Shown: positions 1-9,228 of the stretch, in pieces
Layout of the letters: the number at the start of each line of letters is the position of its first letter
Numbering within the stretch: position 1 is the first letter of the stretch
From: CAZPKH01 sp964407165
GTDB taxonomy: Bacteria; Bacteroidota; Bacteroidia; Bacteroidales; Muribaculaceae
Assembly (NCBI GenBank): GCA_964407165.1
Contig: CAYOUJ010000001.1
Span: forward strand, 85,604 to 149,603
Direction of reading: 5' to 3'
Length of the DNA stretch: 64,000 nt
The notes under the pieces: generated by a model
Database searches by the model: none
Told to the model about the DNA's origin: nothing
The model's input: the letters and a program-made list of their open reading frames with translations, nothing else
Made by a program: the position numbers and the translations under genes

Positions 1-1
1 G

Positions 2-811
2 AAGCCCTCAACCGACACCCTCGCCGCCAACCCCGACGGCACCCCGTTCCGCAAGGCCGACGGCTCGCTGCTATTCCGTCCCGGTGGCCACGGCGCACTG
101 ATAGAGAACCTAAGCGACATCGACGCCGCTGTGGTGTTCATCAAGAACATCGACAACGTGGTACCCGACAGCCGCCGCGACATCACCGTGCGCTCAAAGA
201 GCGTCCTCGCCGGCTACCTCATCGAGGTGCACGACCGCATCGCCGACCTGATACACATCATCGACTCGCGCCAATACACCGACGCTGTGCTCCAGGACGC
301 CGTCAAGTTTATGGAGAGCGCCCTGAGCATCACTGACACCCGCTTCGCCGAGCTTACAGGAGAGGATCTCAGCACATACATCCGCGCCAAGCTCGACCGT
401 CCGCTGCGCGTGTGCGGTATGGTACGTAACGAGGGTGAGCCGGGCGGCGGCCCCTTCATCACCCGCAACCCCGACGGCTCCTGTTCCCCGCAGATACTCG
501 AGAGCACACAGATAGCACCCGTGTTCGGCGACTTGATGGCACGCTCCACCCACTTCAACCCTGTCGACCTCGTCTGCTACATCCGCGACGTCTACGGCAA
601 ACCCTACAAGCTGACGGAATATGTCGACCCCGACACCGGCTTCATCAGCAGCAAGAGCAGCGAAGGCCGCGAACTCAAAGCCCTCGAGCTCCCCGGCCTG
701 TGGAACGGCGCTATGAGCAACTGGAACACCGTCTTCGTCGAGGTGCCCGCAGAGACATTCAACCCCGTCAAGACCGTCAACGACCTGCTGCGTCCCGCTC
801 ACCTATCGTGA
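2..811 (+). CDS. DUF4301 family protein (5' end outside window)
   Basis: The reading frame is open from base 2, so the gene starts before the window; 269 residues and the stop are visible. The protein has the DUF4301 features I recognise from Bacteroides: PDGSLLFRPGGHGALI near the visible start, VFIKNIDNVVPD, VCGMVRNEGEPGGGPF, STHFNPVDLVC and LKALELPGLWNGAMS, ending in FNPVKTVNDLLRP. The family is widespread in Bacteroidota and its biochemical role is unknown to me; the early motif recalls the sugar-nucleotidyltransferase fold, which is inference only. The stop codon is followed directly by the first intergenic word repeat. Confidence 0.88.
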   Translation, partial: KPSTDTLAANPDGTPFRKADGSLLFRPGGHGALIENLSDIDAAVVFIKNIDNVVPDSRRDITVRSKSVLAGYLIEVHDRIADLIHIIDSRQYTDAVLQDAVKFMESALSITDTRFAELTGEDLSTYIRAKLDRPLRVCGMVRNEGEPGGGPFITRNPDGSCSPQILESTQIAPVFGDLMARSTHFNPVDLVCYIRDVYGKPYKLTEYVDPDTGFISSKSSEGRELKALELPGLWNGAMSNWNTVFVEVPAETFNPVKTVNDLLRPAHLS

Positions 812-885
812 ATGCATAATTCAAAATGCATAATGCATAATTTTCCCACCGAATGGAAAAATTATGCATTATGCATTATGCATTG
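811..885. repeat. ATGCATA word repeat forming a hairpin (copy A1)
   Basis: Directly after the DUF4301 stop, the 7-bp word ATGCATA is iterated, interrupted by a CCCACCGAATGG core at 845-856, then repeated as its reverse complement up to 885. The arms can pair into a long AT-rich hairpin between a plus-strand and a minus-strand gene end. It could serve as a two-way terminator. The core resembles the CCATCCGGATGG core of other copies in this window. Confidence 0.8.
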
Positions 886-892
886 AACTGTG

Positions 893-2053
893 CTATTGCC
901 AGGTCAGCCCGAGGCTGTTCAAAAATTCCTGAGCCTCGGGGACTCCGTTGCGGGCAGCAGCGTTAGCATACAGGATGGCCTTTACATGGCTTTGCTCCCC
1001 GCCGAGGCCCTTTTCATATAGTTCCGCGAGGCCCCATTGCGCCTCCGGATTACCCTTTTTGCAGCCTTCCTCATACACCTTGCGGGCCTCCTCGTAATCC
1101 TGCTGGCAGTCAATGCGGTAACAGTGGTAATAGCCACGGCGTTCCCGCTCGTGCTTGACCTCCAGCTTGTCACGCAACGACCGGGCAAACTCGGCATTTT
1201 TTGAGACGAGCTTGCCCTCTTCAAAGATTTTGGCCAGCTCACACACCGCATCATCATTGCCTCGGGATGCTGAGTTCATCACCCATTTGAGGCCCTTTCC
1301 AATATTCTGCGGCACGCTTTCCCCTCTCAGGTATATTTGGCCCAGCCAAAGAGCGCGGGTGGCGTCTTTCTCTGCAAGCCTCACAAGCAAGCCTAATCCC
1401 TTCTCGATGTCTTTTGGAATGCCATCGCCTGTCAGGTAACGCTCGCCTAAACTCCAGGTGTAGTAATCATCACCTTCTGCGCTCTTGGTGTACAGTTCCT
1501 CAGCCTTTCCCTCGTCTTTTGGCAAACCACCTCTTCCAAATGAATAAAATTCAGCAAGGTTTTGCAGCGCCCAGCGGTCACCCGCCTCAGCCGCCTCTTT
1601 GATGAAGGGAAGGGCTGCTTTGTAATTGCCGGTATGGCAATAGCAGATAGCGAGCGACGACTTGGCCTCCTCTATGCCCCCGGCCAACGCCTTCATAAAC
1701 CATGGGATTGCCTTGTCATACTCACCAAGGTCACAATATTCTTCGCCTACTCCGTAAAACGCATCGGTGACACCCTGCTCGGCAGCTTTCAATCCCCAAT
1801 GGAAGGCCGCTTCACAGTTTTGAGTACGTTCCGGAGTCTCACCATGATAAAACTTGCAAGCCAGTGCATACTGCGCCTTGGGATGCCGTTGCCCGGCGGC
1901 TCTCATGAGCCAGTCAAAGGCTTCGTCTTCCTCGTCTAAATAAAGGCCAAGCTGAAACTGCGCCTCTGCGTCCCCTTTGTCGGCTGCGTCATACAGTCCG
2001 TGAGGTATCTCCTCAAATTCCGGTTTATATTCAAGAGTCCAAGGGTAATACAT
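893..2053 (-). CDS. Sel1-like repeat (SLR) protein
   Basis: This 386-residue protein is made almost entirely of Sel1/TPR-type helical repeats: ADKGDAEAQFQLGLY near residue 27, then units such as ALAGGIEEAKSSLAICY, AAEAGDRWALQNLAEFYSFG and GNPEAQWGLAELYEKGLGG. Sel1 repeats form a superhelix used for protein-protein contacts. There is no signal peptide or membrane segment, so it is probably cytoplasmic. No partner is suggested by its neighbours: it is flanked by hairpin repeats on both sides and separated from the glucanotransferase gene. Its function cannot be named from sequence. Confidence 0.85.
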   Translation of the reverse strand: MYYPWTLEYKPEFEEIPHGLYDAADKGDAEAQFQLGLYLDEEDEAFDWLMRAAGQRHPKAQYALACKFYHGETPERTQNCEAAFHWGLKAAEQGVTDAFYGVGEEYCDLGEYDKAIPWFMKALAGGIEEAKSSLAICYCHTGNYKAALPFIKEAAEAGDRWALQNLAEFYSFGRGGLPKDEGKAEELYTKSAEGDDYYTWSLGERYLTGDGIPKDIEKGLGLLVRLAEKDATRALWLGQIYLRGESVPQNIGKGLKWVMNSASRGNDDAVCELAKIFEEGKLVSKNAEFARSLRDKLEVKHERERRGYYHCYRIDCQQDYEEARKVYEEGCKKGNPEAQWGLAELYEKGLGGEQSHVKAILYANAAARNGVPEAQEFLNSLGLTWQ

Positions 2054-2117
2054 CTTAGTGGTGAGTGATTAGTGATTAGTAGCCATCAGGATGGCAGCTA
2101 ATCACTAATCACTATTA
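2053..2117. repeat. GTGATTA word repeat with GCCATCAGGATGGC core (copy B1)
   Basis: The 7-bp word GTGATTA is iterated at 2061-2080, followed by the palindromic core GCCATCAGGATGGC at 2082-2095, then the reverse-complement words (CTAATCACTAATCACTA) to about 2114. This has the same architecture as the ATGCATA copies but a different word. It lies between two minus-strand genes, upstream of the Sel1 gene and downstream of malQ. Confidence 0.8.
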
Positions 2118-2126
2118 TTTACTTGA

Positions 2127-4805
2127 TTAGCGGCCGGAGGCGCGGACCTTGTCGCGGAGGTAGCGGCAGAAGTCGATGTCACCGATGAGGCGGTCGATGG
2201 TCAGGTGCATGCGGTAGCGCCAGTAGTGACGCGGGTTGGCAGGCACGTTGATCTGCTCCTCCGTGGGGTCTTCGCGGCGAAGGGTGCCGTGGAGCGACAG
2301 CCAGTCCTGCAGCGGCAGGATGCAGAGCATCGAGGGGGAGAGCAGGTGGTTGGTGACTATCTTGTCGCAGACCCAGGGCTCGGCGTAGAAAGGTGCGGGA
2401 CCACCCTCGTGGAGCACGTTGTTGTAATAGCGCTGTGTCACGCCGCGATCCTCCTCCCACCACTGGCGGATACCGCCCATGTCGTGGGTTGAGGTGGTGC
2501 AGACGCTGTAGTAGGGATAGCTCCAGGTGTTGCCGAACTCTGCCTTCGGATCCTTGGGCATGCGCTGGATCTCGAGGGTGAGCACCTCCAGGGCACTGAG
2601 CACGGCGGGCACGCAGTCGGGGATCATGCCGAGGTCTTCGGCGCACACGAGCATGTCGTTGGAGTTGATCAGCGGCGGCAGCTTCCACATGGCCTTGCCG
2701 TACCAGAAGTCGTTGTGGCGGCGGTAGAAGAAGTCGTTGTAGAGGCGGTCGAAGCACCACTTCTCGTAGTCAGTGAGCGAGCGGTAGATGTAGGTGAACT
2801 GCGCGGAGATGCGGGGATGGTACTTGCCCTTCTCATACGGGTCTTCGATGAAGAGGACATCGTCGATGAGACCCTGGAGAGCGTTGCAGAGCTTGTTGTT
2901 CTTGTCGTTGGGCTCCTGCGTTGCAAAGTACTCGGCCACCTTGCGCTGGGTGTTGAACTCCTCCTTGAGGCGGTAGCGGCCGTAGCCGGCGTCGGTAAGG
3001 AAGCGCTCACGGGCCTCGTCGGTGTACTCGCCGAAGAAGTCATGGAGGAAGTACTCCATTATATAAGGGTTGGTCTGCAGGTCTACGTCAATCCAGAAGT
3101 CGTAGGCGTTGCGCAGCTCGTCGGGGGTGAAGGGGAGCGCGGGTGAGAACACGCCGAGCAGACCGTGAAGGGCGTCGTAGGGTATCTGCCAGATGCGGAA
3201 GAAGCCGAGGACGTGGTCGATGCGGTAAGCGTCGAAGTATTCGGCCATCTTGCTGAAGCGGGCACGCCACCAGGCGAAGCCGTCGAGGTTCATTTCCTCC
3301 CAGTTGTAGGTTGGGAAGCCCCAGTTCTGGCCCTGTACCGAGAAGTCATCCGGGGGTGCGCCGGCCTGGCAGTCGAGGTTGAACAGGCGCGGGTTGATCC
3401 AGGCGTCGACGCTGGTGCGGGAGATGCCGATGGGTATGTCACCCTTGATGGCTACGCCGTTCTTGTGGGCGTAGTCGACCACTTGGCGCATCTGCTTGTC
3501 GAGGTGATACTGCTGGAAGTATACGAAGTTGATCTCGTCTTTGTGCTGCTCGACGAAGCGGGCTATCTTCTCCGGCTCATACTCGGCGTAGACGCCCCAA
3601 CGCTGCATGACGGGGGTGTGGTTGATGTCGCGGAGCACGCAGAAGGCGGCGTATGGGGTGAGCCACTCCTTGTTGCGGTCGACGAACGCCTTGAAGTCGG
3701 CGCTCTTGACGGTCTTGGCGCCGACGGCATCGAAGAGCTCGTGGGTATACTGTATCTTGAGGTTGTTTACGCGCTCGTAGTCAACGGTCTCGAGTGCGTT
3801 GAGTTCACGGCGTACGTTGTCATAGAAGTCGCGGCGTTCCTGCGAGGGAAGCTCGCCCATGGCTTCGAGGCGAAGGTACATGGGATGGAGGGCGAAGGTG
3901 GAATTGGCGTTGTATGGGTAGGAGTCGGTCCAGGTGCCCGTCATCGTGGTGTCGTTGATGGGGAGTATCTGGATGACCTTCTGCCCGGTGGCCACGGCCC
4001 AGTCGACCATCTTCTTGAGGTCGTAGAAGTCGCCTGCGCCGAAGTCCTCCTCGGTGCGGAGCGAGAAGACAGGGATAGCCACGCCGGCGCCCTTCCACGG
4101 TGTCAGCGGGTTGGCCAAGCGCATGCCGGAGTAGACCACGCACTCGTTGGCCGAAGCGGGCACGACGTCGAAGGTGCGGTTGGGCACGTTCTCCCAGGCA
4201 ACAACCTCCTTGCTCTCTTTCTTGACGATGATGAACTTGTACTCGAAAGGTATCGACAGCTCTTTCAGCGGTATGTTGATCGACCATACGGGATAGTCAG
4301 CGTCGTTCATCACCAGAGCGCGCTTGCCGTCCCAAGCGCCGAGGGCCTCGCAACTGCCGCAGATGGCCACCGCCTCGTCGGGGTGTATCATGGGGGCCTG
4401 CACGTTGATGTTGACGTTGCCGGCGCGGAGCTGCAGGGGCTCGTCGCGATGCTCGCGGAGGCACTCGCAGCCGGTGAATGCCTTGGAATAGAAGGGCTTG
4501 TCCCAGGGCTGGTCCTGCCACCGGTCAAACACCTCATAGATCTTGATGCCCATTGCGGGACGGAGCACGTGGGGCTCGCCCCACTCGCGCTTGGTGTAGC
4601 CGTTCTCGTGACGGATGATGTAGCGATATTGGAAGGCGGGGGTGTTGGCGGGCAGCTCCACGTCGATGTCCCAGCCTTCGTTGTCGTCGAAATTCAGTTT
4701 GAGCGCACGGCTCTCATCCCAACTGCCGAGGGCGGGGATTTCACCTGTCAGATACACTGATTCACCCCAGTTGGTGCGGTATCTGATGTTGAAAGAGATT
4801 TTCAT
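2127..4805 (-). CDS. malQ: 4-alpha-glucanotransferase, GH77, with two CBM20 domains (DPE2-like)
   Basis: This 892-residue enzyme transfers alpha-1,4-glucan segments between maltodextrins. Two starch-binding CBM20 domains occupy about residues 1-95 and 130-225 (VYLTGEIPALGSWD; AICGSCEALGAWDG), followed by the GH77 barrel. The catalytic residues can be read: nucleophile D530 in YRIDHVLGFFRIW, acid/base E723 in CAEDLGMIPD, and stabiliser D775 in TSTHDMGG. Nucleophile and acid/base are 193 residues apart, far more than in short bacterial MalQ. That insertion and the tandem CBM20s match the plant DPE2/Bacteroides type. There is no signal peptide, so it acts in the cytoplasm on imported or stored glucan. 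The start is well placed because CBM20 begins within ten residues of the ATG. Confidence 0.95.
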   Translation of the reverse strand: MKISFNIRYRTNWGESVYLTGEIPALGSWDESRALKLNFDDNEGWDIDVELPANTPAFQYRYIIRHENGYTKREWGEPHVLRPAMGIKIYEVFDRWQDQPWDKPFYSKAFTGCECLREHRDEPLQLRAGNVNINVQAPMIHPDEAVAICGSCEALGAWDGKRALVMNDADYPVWSINIPLKELSIPFEYKFIIVKKESKEVVAWENVPNRTFDVVPASANECVVYSGMRLANPLTPWKGAGVAIPVFSLRTEEDFGAGDFYDLKKMVDWAVATGQKVIQILPINDTTMTGTWTDSYPYNANSTFALHPMYLRLEAMGELPSQERRDFYDNVRRELNALETVDYERVNNLKIQYTHELFDAVGAKTVKSADFKAFVDRNKEWLTPYAAFCVLRDINHTPVMQRWGVYAEYEPEKIARFVEQHKDEINFVYFQQYHLDKQMRQVVDYAHKNGVAIKGDIPIGISRTSVDAWINPRLFNLDCQAGAPPDDFSVQGQNWGFPTYNWEEMNLDGFAWWRARFSKMAEYFDAYRIDHVLGFFRIWQIPYDALHGLLGVFSPALPFTPDELRNAYDFWIDVDLQTNPYIMEYFLHDFFGEYTDEARERFLTDAGYGRYRLKEEFNTQRKVAEYFATQEPNDKNNKLCNALQGLIDDVLFIEDPYEKGKYHPRISAQFTYIYRSLTDYEKWCFDRLYNDFFYRRHNDFWYGKAMWKLPPLINSNDMLVCAEDLGMIPDCVPAVLSALEVLTLEIQRMPKDPKAEFGNTWSYPYYSVCTTSTHDMGGIRQWWEEDRGVTQRYYNNVLHEGGPAPFYAEPWVCDKIVTNHLLSPSMLCILPLQDWLSLHGTLRREDPTEEQINVPANPRHYWRYRMHLTIDRLIGDIDFCRYLRDKVRASGR

Positions 4806-4926
4806 GACTGTTTATTATGATATTAAATTTTAAGTCGAGTATGTAAGGTAAGTGCAAATTTAGTAAAAAGCTGTAACAGACAAAGCAGACGGTGCAAATT
4901 TTTTCAAAAATTAACAGTCTCTCTAA

Positions 4927-5012
4927 TGCTCAATGCACAATGCATAATACATGATCGACCATCCGGATGGCCAATTATGCATTGTGCATTGTGCATTGTG
5001 CATTGTGCATTA
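4927..5012. repeat. ATGCACA/ATGCATA word repeat with CCATCCGGATGG core (copy A2)
   Basis: Words of the ATGCACA/ATGCATA type run from about 4927. A perfect palindromic core CCATCCGGATGG lies at 4959-4970, and the reverse-complement word GCATTGT is then repeated four to five times to 5012, two bases before the nrdJ stop codon. The region between malQ and nrdJ (4806-5014) holds nothing else that I can identify except AT-rich sequence upstream of malQ. Confidence 0.82.
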
Positions 5013-5014
5013 AG

Positions 5015-7564
5015 TTAGCCGCACTTGGAGGTGCCGCAGGAGGTGCAGATGAGGCAGCCCTCCTGGTAGACGAGGGTCTCCTGTCCGCAGTTGGGGCACT
5101 TCTGGCCCTTGGCGCTGGTGCCGTTGGGGAGATACTTTTTCAAGGCGCGCTCGACACCCATCTTCCACGTGTTGATGCTCTGCGAGTCGAGCTCGAGGCC
5201 GCCGACCAGCTTGAGAACCTGGTCGATGGGCATGCCGTAGCGGAGGACGCCGGAGATGAGCTTGGCGTAGTTCCAGAACTCGGGGTTGAACTTCTCGCTG
5301 AGGCCCTCGATGGTGGTCTTGTAGCCGCGCTTGTTGGTGAACTGGAAGTCGTAGCGCTTGTTGCCCTCGGGATCGATGGCCTTGATGATCTTGCCGTGGG
5401 TGACTGACTTGGGGACGAAGAGGCCCTCGTCGTCGTCGGCCAGACCGGTGAAGATCTCGTATGGGTTGCCGTCCATGAGGCCCACGAATGCTATCCACTT
5501 CTCCTTGTTGTTCTGGAAGCGGACGACGTCGGCCTCCAACTCGATGGGGCGCTTGAGCACGTGGGGATGAATGGCGCCGGAGGGAGCGGGCACCTCGGTC
5601 TTCTTCTTGGTGGAGTTCTCCAGGGCGACGAGCACGCCTGAGCGGCAGCCGTCGCGGTAGACTGTGCAACCCTTGCAGCCGTTCTTCCAGGCCTCGACGT
5701 AGAGGCGGCCTACCAACTCCTCGGTGACGTCGGAGGGGAGGTTGATGGTGACGGAGATGGAGTGGTCGACCCACTTCTGCACGGCGCCCTGCATGCGCAC
5801 CTTCTCGAGCCAGTCGATTTCGTTGGCCGAGGCATTGGCGTATGGCGAGCGTGCCACTAGCTCCTTGAGCTCGTCGGCGGTGTAGCGCTTGGTTGTGTCA
5901 ATGCCGGATACCTTCATCCACTCGATGAAACGAGGATGGTAGACGATGTATTCCTCGAAGGCGTCGCCGGTCTCGTCGATGAGGTCGACGTGCACGTCGG
6001 CGTCGTTGGGGTTGACCTTGCGGCGTCGTGTGTATACGGGCATGAAGACGGGCTCGATGCCGGAGGTGGTGCGGGTGAGTATGGAGGTGGTGCCTGTCGG
6101 GGCGATGGTGAGGCATGCTATGTTGCGGCGCCCGTTAGCCTCCATGTCGGCGACGAGAGCGGGGTCTGCCTCGCGCAGGCGGTTGATGTACGGGTTGGCC
6201 TTCTCGCGCTCGGCGTCATAAATTTCGAAGGCGCCGCGCTCCTTGGCCATCTGCACGGAGCTGCCGTAGGCGGCCAAGGCGAGGGTCTTGTGAACCTCGA
6301 CGGAGAAGTTGGTGGCCTCGGGGGTGCCGTACTGCAGGCCCATGGCGGCAATCATGTCGCCCTCGCCGGTGGTGCCGACGCCGGTGCGGCGTCCCTTGGA
6401 GGTCTTGGCCTTGATCTTCTCCCAAAGGTTCTCTTCGGCGCTCTTCACCTCGCGTGTCTCGGGGTCGCTCTTGATCTTGTTGAGGATAGTCTCAATCTTC
6501 TCCATCTCCAGGTCGATAATGTCGTCCATGATACGCTGGGCGCGGGCGACGTGCTGGCGGAAGAGGTCGAAGTTGAACGTGGCCTGCGGTGTGAAGGGGT
6601 GTTCGACGTAGCTGTATAGGTTTATGGCAAGCAGTCGGCAGGAGTCGTAGGGGCAGAGGGGTATCTCGCCGCAGGGGTTGGTGGATATGGTCTGGAAGCC
6701 GAGGTCGGCGTAGCAGTCGGGCACGCTCTCGCGGGTGATGGTGTCCCAGAAGAGCACGCCGGGCTCGGCCGACTGCCAGGCATTGTGCACTATCTTGAGC
6801 CATAGCTTGCGGGCGTCGATGTCCTTGACTACCTGGGCATCGTCGCCGACGGTGGGGAACTGCTGGCGGTAAAGCTCGCCCTTCTCTGCAGCCTGCATGA
6901 AGGCGTCGTCGATGCGCACCGACACGTTTGCACCGGTGATTTTGCCCTCTGTGAGCTTGGCGTCGATAAACGCCTCGCTGTCAGGGTGCTTGATGCTGAC
7001 GGTGAGCATGAGTGCACCGCGGCGTCCGTCCTGGGCCACCTCGCGGGTGGAGTTGGAGTAGCGCTCCATGAAAGGAACAAGGCCGGTGGAGGTAAGCGCG
7101 GAGTTCTTGACGGGCATCCCCTTGGGGCGGATGTGGCTGAGGTCATGGCCGACGCCTCCGCGACGCTTCATGAGCTGCACCTGCTCCTCGTCGATGCGGA
7201 TGACGCCGCCGTAGGAGTCAGGCTTGCCGTCGAGGCCGATGACGAAACAGTTGCTCAGCGAGCCTACCTGATAGTTGTTGCCTATGCCCGACATGGGGGA
7301 GCCTTGGGGGACGATGTAGCGGAAGTGATCCAAGAGGCCGAAAACCTCGTCGTAAGTCATCGGGTTGGGGTACTTCTGCTCGATGCGCACTATCTCGTCG
7401 GCTATGCGTTTGTGCATGTCGGCGGGGGTCTTTTCGAAGATGTTGCCGAATGAGTCTTTCAAGGCATACTTGCTTACCCAGACACGAGCAGCGAGCTCGT
7501 CGCCGTCGAAGTATTTGAGCGAGGCTTCGTAAGCCTCTGCGTAGTTGTAAGTTTTATCAGCCAC
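5015..7564 (-). CDS. nrdJ: Adenosylcobalamin-dependent (class II) ribonucleotide reductase
   Basis: The enzyme reduces ribonucleotides to deoxyribonucleotides using a B12 radical, without oxygen. Diagnostic stretches are MKRRGGVGHDLSHIRPKG, the cysteine motif TNPCGEIPLCPYDSC, TIAPTGTTSILT, and a C-terminal CPNCG...CLICTSCG zinc-type module as in other NrdJ proteins. I start it at the GTG at 7564 (849 residues, VADKTYNYAEAYEASL). The frame stays open to 7708, but a promoter-like element lies inside that extension and the extra 48 residues look like non-coding sequence. No cobalamin riboswitch is recognisable in the short leader. It gives this presumably anaerobic organism dNTP synthesis that depends on B12 supply. 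Confidence 0.95.
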   Translation of the reverse strand: MADKTYNYAEAYEASLKYFDGDELAARVWVSKYALKDSFGNIFEKTPADMHKRIADEIVRIEQKYPNPMTYDEVFGLLDHFRYIVPQGSPMSGIGNNYQVGSLSNCFVIGLDGKPDSYGGVIRIDEEQVQLMKRRGGVGHDLSHIRPKGMPVKNSALTSTGLVPFMERYSNSTREVAQDGRRGALMLTVSIKHPDSEAFIDAKLTEGKITGANVSVRIDDAFMQAAEKGELYRQQFPTVGDDAQVVKDIDARKLWLKIVHNAWQSAEPGVLFWDTITRESVPDCYADLGFQTISTNPCGEIPLCPYDSCRLLAINLYSYVEHPFTPQATFNFDLFRQHVARAQRIMDDIIDLEMEKIETILNKIKSDPETREVKSAEENLWEKIKAKTSKGRRTGVGTTGEGDMIAAMGLQYGTPEATNFSVEVHKTLALAAYGSSVQMAKERGAFEIYDAEREKANPYINRLREADPALVADMEANGRRNIACLTIAPTGTTSILTRTTSGIEPVFMPVYTRRRKVNPNDADVHVDLIDETGDAFEEYIVYHPRFIEWMKVSGIDTTKRYTADELKELVARSPYANASANEIDWLEKVRMQGAVQKWVDHSISVTINLPSDVTEELVGRLYVEAWKNGCKGCTVYRDGCRSGVLVALENSTKKKTEVPAPSGAIHPHVLKRPIELEADVVRFQNNKEKWIAFVGLMDGNPYEIFTGLADDDEGLFVPKSVTHGKIIKAIDPEGNKRYDFQFTNKRGYKTTIEGLSEKFNPEFWNYAKLISGVLRYGMPIDQVLKLVGGLELDSQSINTWKMGVERALKKYLPNGTSAKGQKCPNCGQETLVYQEGCLICTSCGTSKCG

Positions 7565-7624
7565 GATTAAAGTTATATTGGTTAGGTGTAAGGTGTAGGA
7601 TATGATCTTTTGAAAAGCCGACTG

Positions 7625-7656
7625 CAAAGATTGCAATTTTTTCTGACATATCCAAT
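7625..7656 (-). promoter_or_regulatory. Probable nrdJ promoter
   Basis: On the minus strand, ATTG (7653-7656) is followed after 20 bp by AATCTTTG (7625-7632), close to the Bacteroidota -33/-7 consensus TTTG and TANNTTTG. It would start a leader of roughly 50 nt before the GTG at 7564, which supports that start codon over the upstream ATG. Confidence 0.5.
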
Positions 7657-7807
7657 AGTTGTAACAGATAAAACACAAAAAAGATTTCAAGTTTCCCAAA
7701 ACCCTCACACATTATTCAGCAGTTCAGAAGATTAAGATTTTTTGGAGAGCTAAAAGTTTTCCAAAAGCAACTATTTCAGCAATTTGTTGCGTTTCCACAA
7801 AATAATA

Positions 7808-7871
7808 TCACACGAAGAAACCAAGGAATAAAAAGATAAATTTCTTTTTATTCCTTGGTTTCTTCGCGTGA
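7808..7871. terminator. 28-bp hairpin (CACGAAG type, copy E1)
   Basis: Left arm 7808-7835 and right arm 7844-7871 pair over 28 positions with a single A/G difference (CACGAAG against CGCGAAG), around an 8-nt loop. The ascending arm is A-rich and the descending arm T-rich. It sits between two minus-strand genes, downstream of the TPR gene. The same arm base with the same mismatch recurs at 18786-18853. Confidence 0.6.
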
Positions 7872-7880
7872 CGAAAATTC

Positions 7881-7921
7881 TAATAACTTATAAGTTATGA
7901 GTTATAAGTTATAAGTTATTA
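7881..7921. repeat. TAACTTA/TAAGTTA word repeat (copy C1)
   Basis: The 7-bp word TAACTTA and its reverse complement TAAGTTA are iterated. TAATAACTTATAA (7881-7893) pairs with TTATAAGTTATTA (7909-7921). The stop codon of the downstream TPR gene (7919-7921, minus strand) is part of the repeat. Confidence 0.8.
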
Positions 7922-9151
7922 GAGGTTGTTGACGCGATTGAGGTTTTCCTCGTCCTGGAGCTGGTAGTAGATGCTGCGGAGGAGCACGGCGCACTTTGAG
8001 GTGAGGGTGTCGTCGATTTCCATAGCTTTCTCAAGATACTTGGCAGCCTCTTTGTAGATGGGGTCTACCTGCTCGGCCTTGAATGCGTTGAATGCGGCGC
8101 CGGTGAGGGTGGAGCCGTCCTCGAGTAGGTTAGCCTCGTTGGAGAGGATGCGGCCGTAGTTGTAGTAAGCGGCGCCGTTGGTGGGATCGAGCTCGAGGGC
8201 TTTCTTGTAGTTTTCGGCGACGCCTGTGCCACCCTTTGAGGCCTCTGCGTCGATGTTCTCGATGAGGACGCCGCGGAGGAGGTAGAGGGTCGACTTGTCT
8301 TTGTCGGTCTGGGCCTTGTCAAGGCCGTCGTCGATCATCTTCTGTGCGGTTGCGTAGTCGTTGGCGTCGATGTATTTGTTGATCATCTCGCGCATGAAGT
8401 CGGCGTCGCCGGTCTTGTTGAATCCCATCTCGGCATAGCGGAAGCGGTCGCTGTCGAGGTTGCCCTGAGCGGCGATGGCTACACCATATTTATATATCAT
8501 GGGGTCGTCGTAGTTGAGCTCGATGGCCTTGTCGAAGGATGCGATGGCCTCGGGATACATCTCGGCCTGCCAGGCGGCGAGTCCGCGGTTGAAGTATACG
8601 GTGTTGAGTATGGTGTCTGCGGGAGCCTTGGGTGCGGCCTTTCCGTAGGTGGCCTCGTCACCGATCATGTCGAGGTAGATGCTCCAGGCGTCGTATGCGC
8701 CTTTGTAGTCCTGGGCCTCCCAGAGCATGGCTGCGGCGGTGTTGAAGTCGCCATGGCGCACGGGGAGGGTTGAGACAATCTTCTTGGTATACTTGGGGTT
8801 TATCTTGCCTTTCTCGTTGGGGAGCTGGTCGAGGGGGAGGGCCTTCATCCAGTAGTTGTAGGCCTTGATCATCGACTGGCCCATGTCGCCCTTGTCGAAG
8901 GGCTGCTGGAGGCCCCACTGCTTGAGGTATTCGTCGTAGTTCTTGAGTGCGTACTCACCGACGGTGTACCAGGTCTCGGCGAGGTTGGCGGTCTCGGGGT
9001 TGGTCAGTGCGGGGGCAATCTCTTCCTCGAAGACGGTGAATGAGGTGCCGGGCTTGAAGTCGCTCTTGGCCTGTTTGATGACACTCATCTGTGCCATGGC
9101 CGAGCCGGCGCAGAGGGCGGCGGCAAGGCAGGTAAGGATCAGTTTTTTCAT
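7919..9151 (-). CDS. Exported TPR protein next to gyrA
   Basis: The 410-residue protein starts with a clear signal peptide (MKKLILTCLAAALCAGSAMA) and continues with tetratricopeptide helices, for example TVYFNRGLAAWQAEMYPEAI, IASFDKAIELNYDDPMIYKY and ALELDPTNGAAYYNYGRI. It is probably periplasmic. A TPR protein beside gyrA is, to my knowledge, a common arrangement in Bacteroidales. Its role is unknown, though TPR arrays usually act as scaffolds. A 233-bp gap separates it from gyrA, so co-transcription is uncertain. Its stop codon falls inside a TAACTTA word repeat. Confidence 0.85.
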   Translation of the reverse strand: MKKLILTCLAAALCAGSAMAQMSVIKQAKSDFKPGTSFTVFEEEIAPALTNPETANLAETWYTVGEYALKNYDEYLKQWGLQQPFDKGDMGQSMIKAYNYWMKALPLDQLPNEKGKINPKYTKKIVSTLPVRHGDFNTAAAMLWEAQDYKGAYDAWSIYLDMIGDEATYGKAAPKAPADTILNTVYFNRGLAAWQAEMYPEAIASFDKAIELNYDDPMIYKYGVAIAAQGNLDSDRFRYAEMGFNKTGDADFMREMINKYIDANDYATAQKMIDDGLDKAQTDKDKSTLYLLRGVLIENIDAEASKGGTGVAENYKKALELDPTNGAAYYNYGRILSNEANLLEDGSTLTGAAFNAFKAEQVDPIYKEAAKYLEKAMEIDDTLTSKCAVLLRSIYYQLQDEENLNRVNNL

Positions 9152-9228
9152 GTTGATATAGCTTTGGGTTTGATTATCTCTATTGTTATAATCGCTTTAT
9201 GAAATTTGACGAAAAGTTGATTGTAACG

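Larger units (their letters stand above)
7565..7918. other. 354-bp intergenic region upstream of nrdJ
   Basis: This gap holds a promoter-like pair for nrdJ (7625-7656, minus strand), an AT-rich stretch without an ORF (7657-7805), a 28-bp hairpin (7808-7871) and a TAACTTA word repeat (7881-7921) that includes the stop codon of the TPR gene. I see no tRNA or riboswitch. Confidence 0.6.

Noticed and set aside
3165..4760. 531-codon open frame on the plus strand opposite malQ
   Set aside because: It mirrors a well-conserved GH77/CBM20 gene; its translation is a low-complexity Val/Gly/Glu-rich shadow typical of antisense frames in GC-rich genes.
7565..7708. N-terminal extension of NrdJ starting at ATG 7708
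   Set aside because: It contains a promoter-like element and a composition unlike the coding region; the family begins with the segment after the GTG at 7564.
7565..7800. Cobalamin riboswitch upstream of nrdJ
   Set aside because: The enzyme needs B12, but the predicted leader is only about 50 nt and I cannot find a B12-box-like sequence or the required fold.
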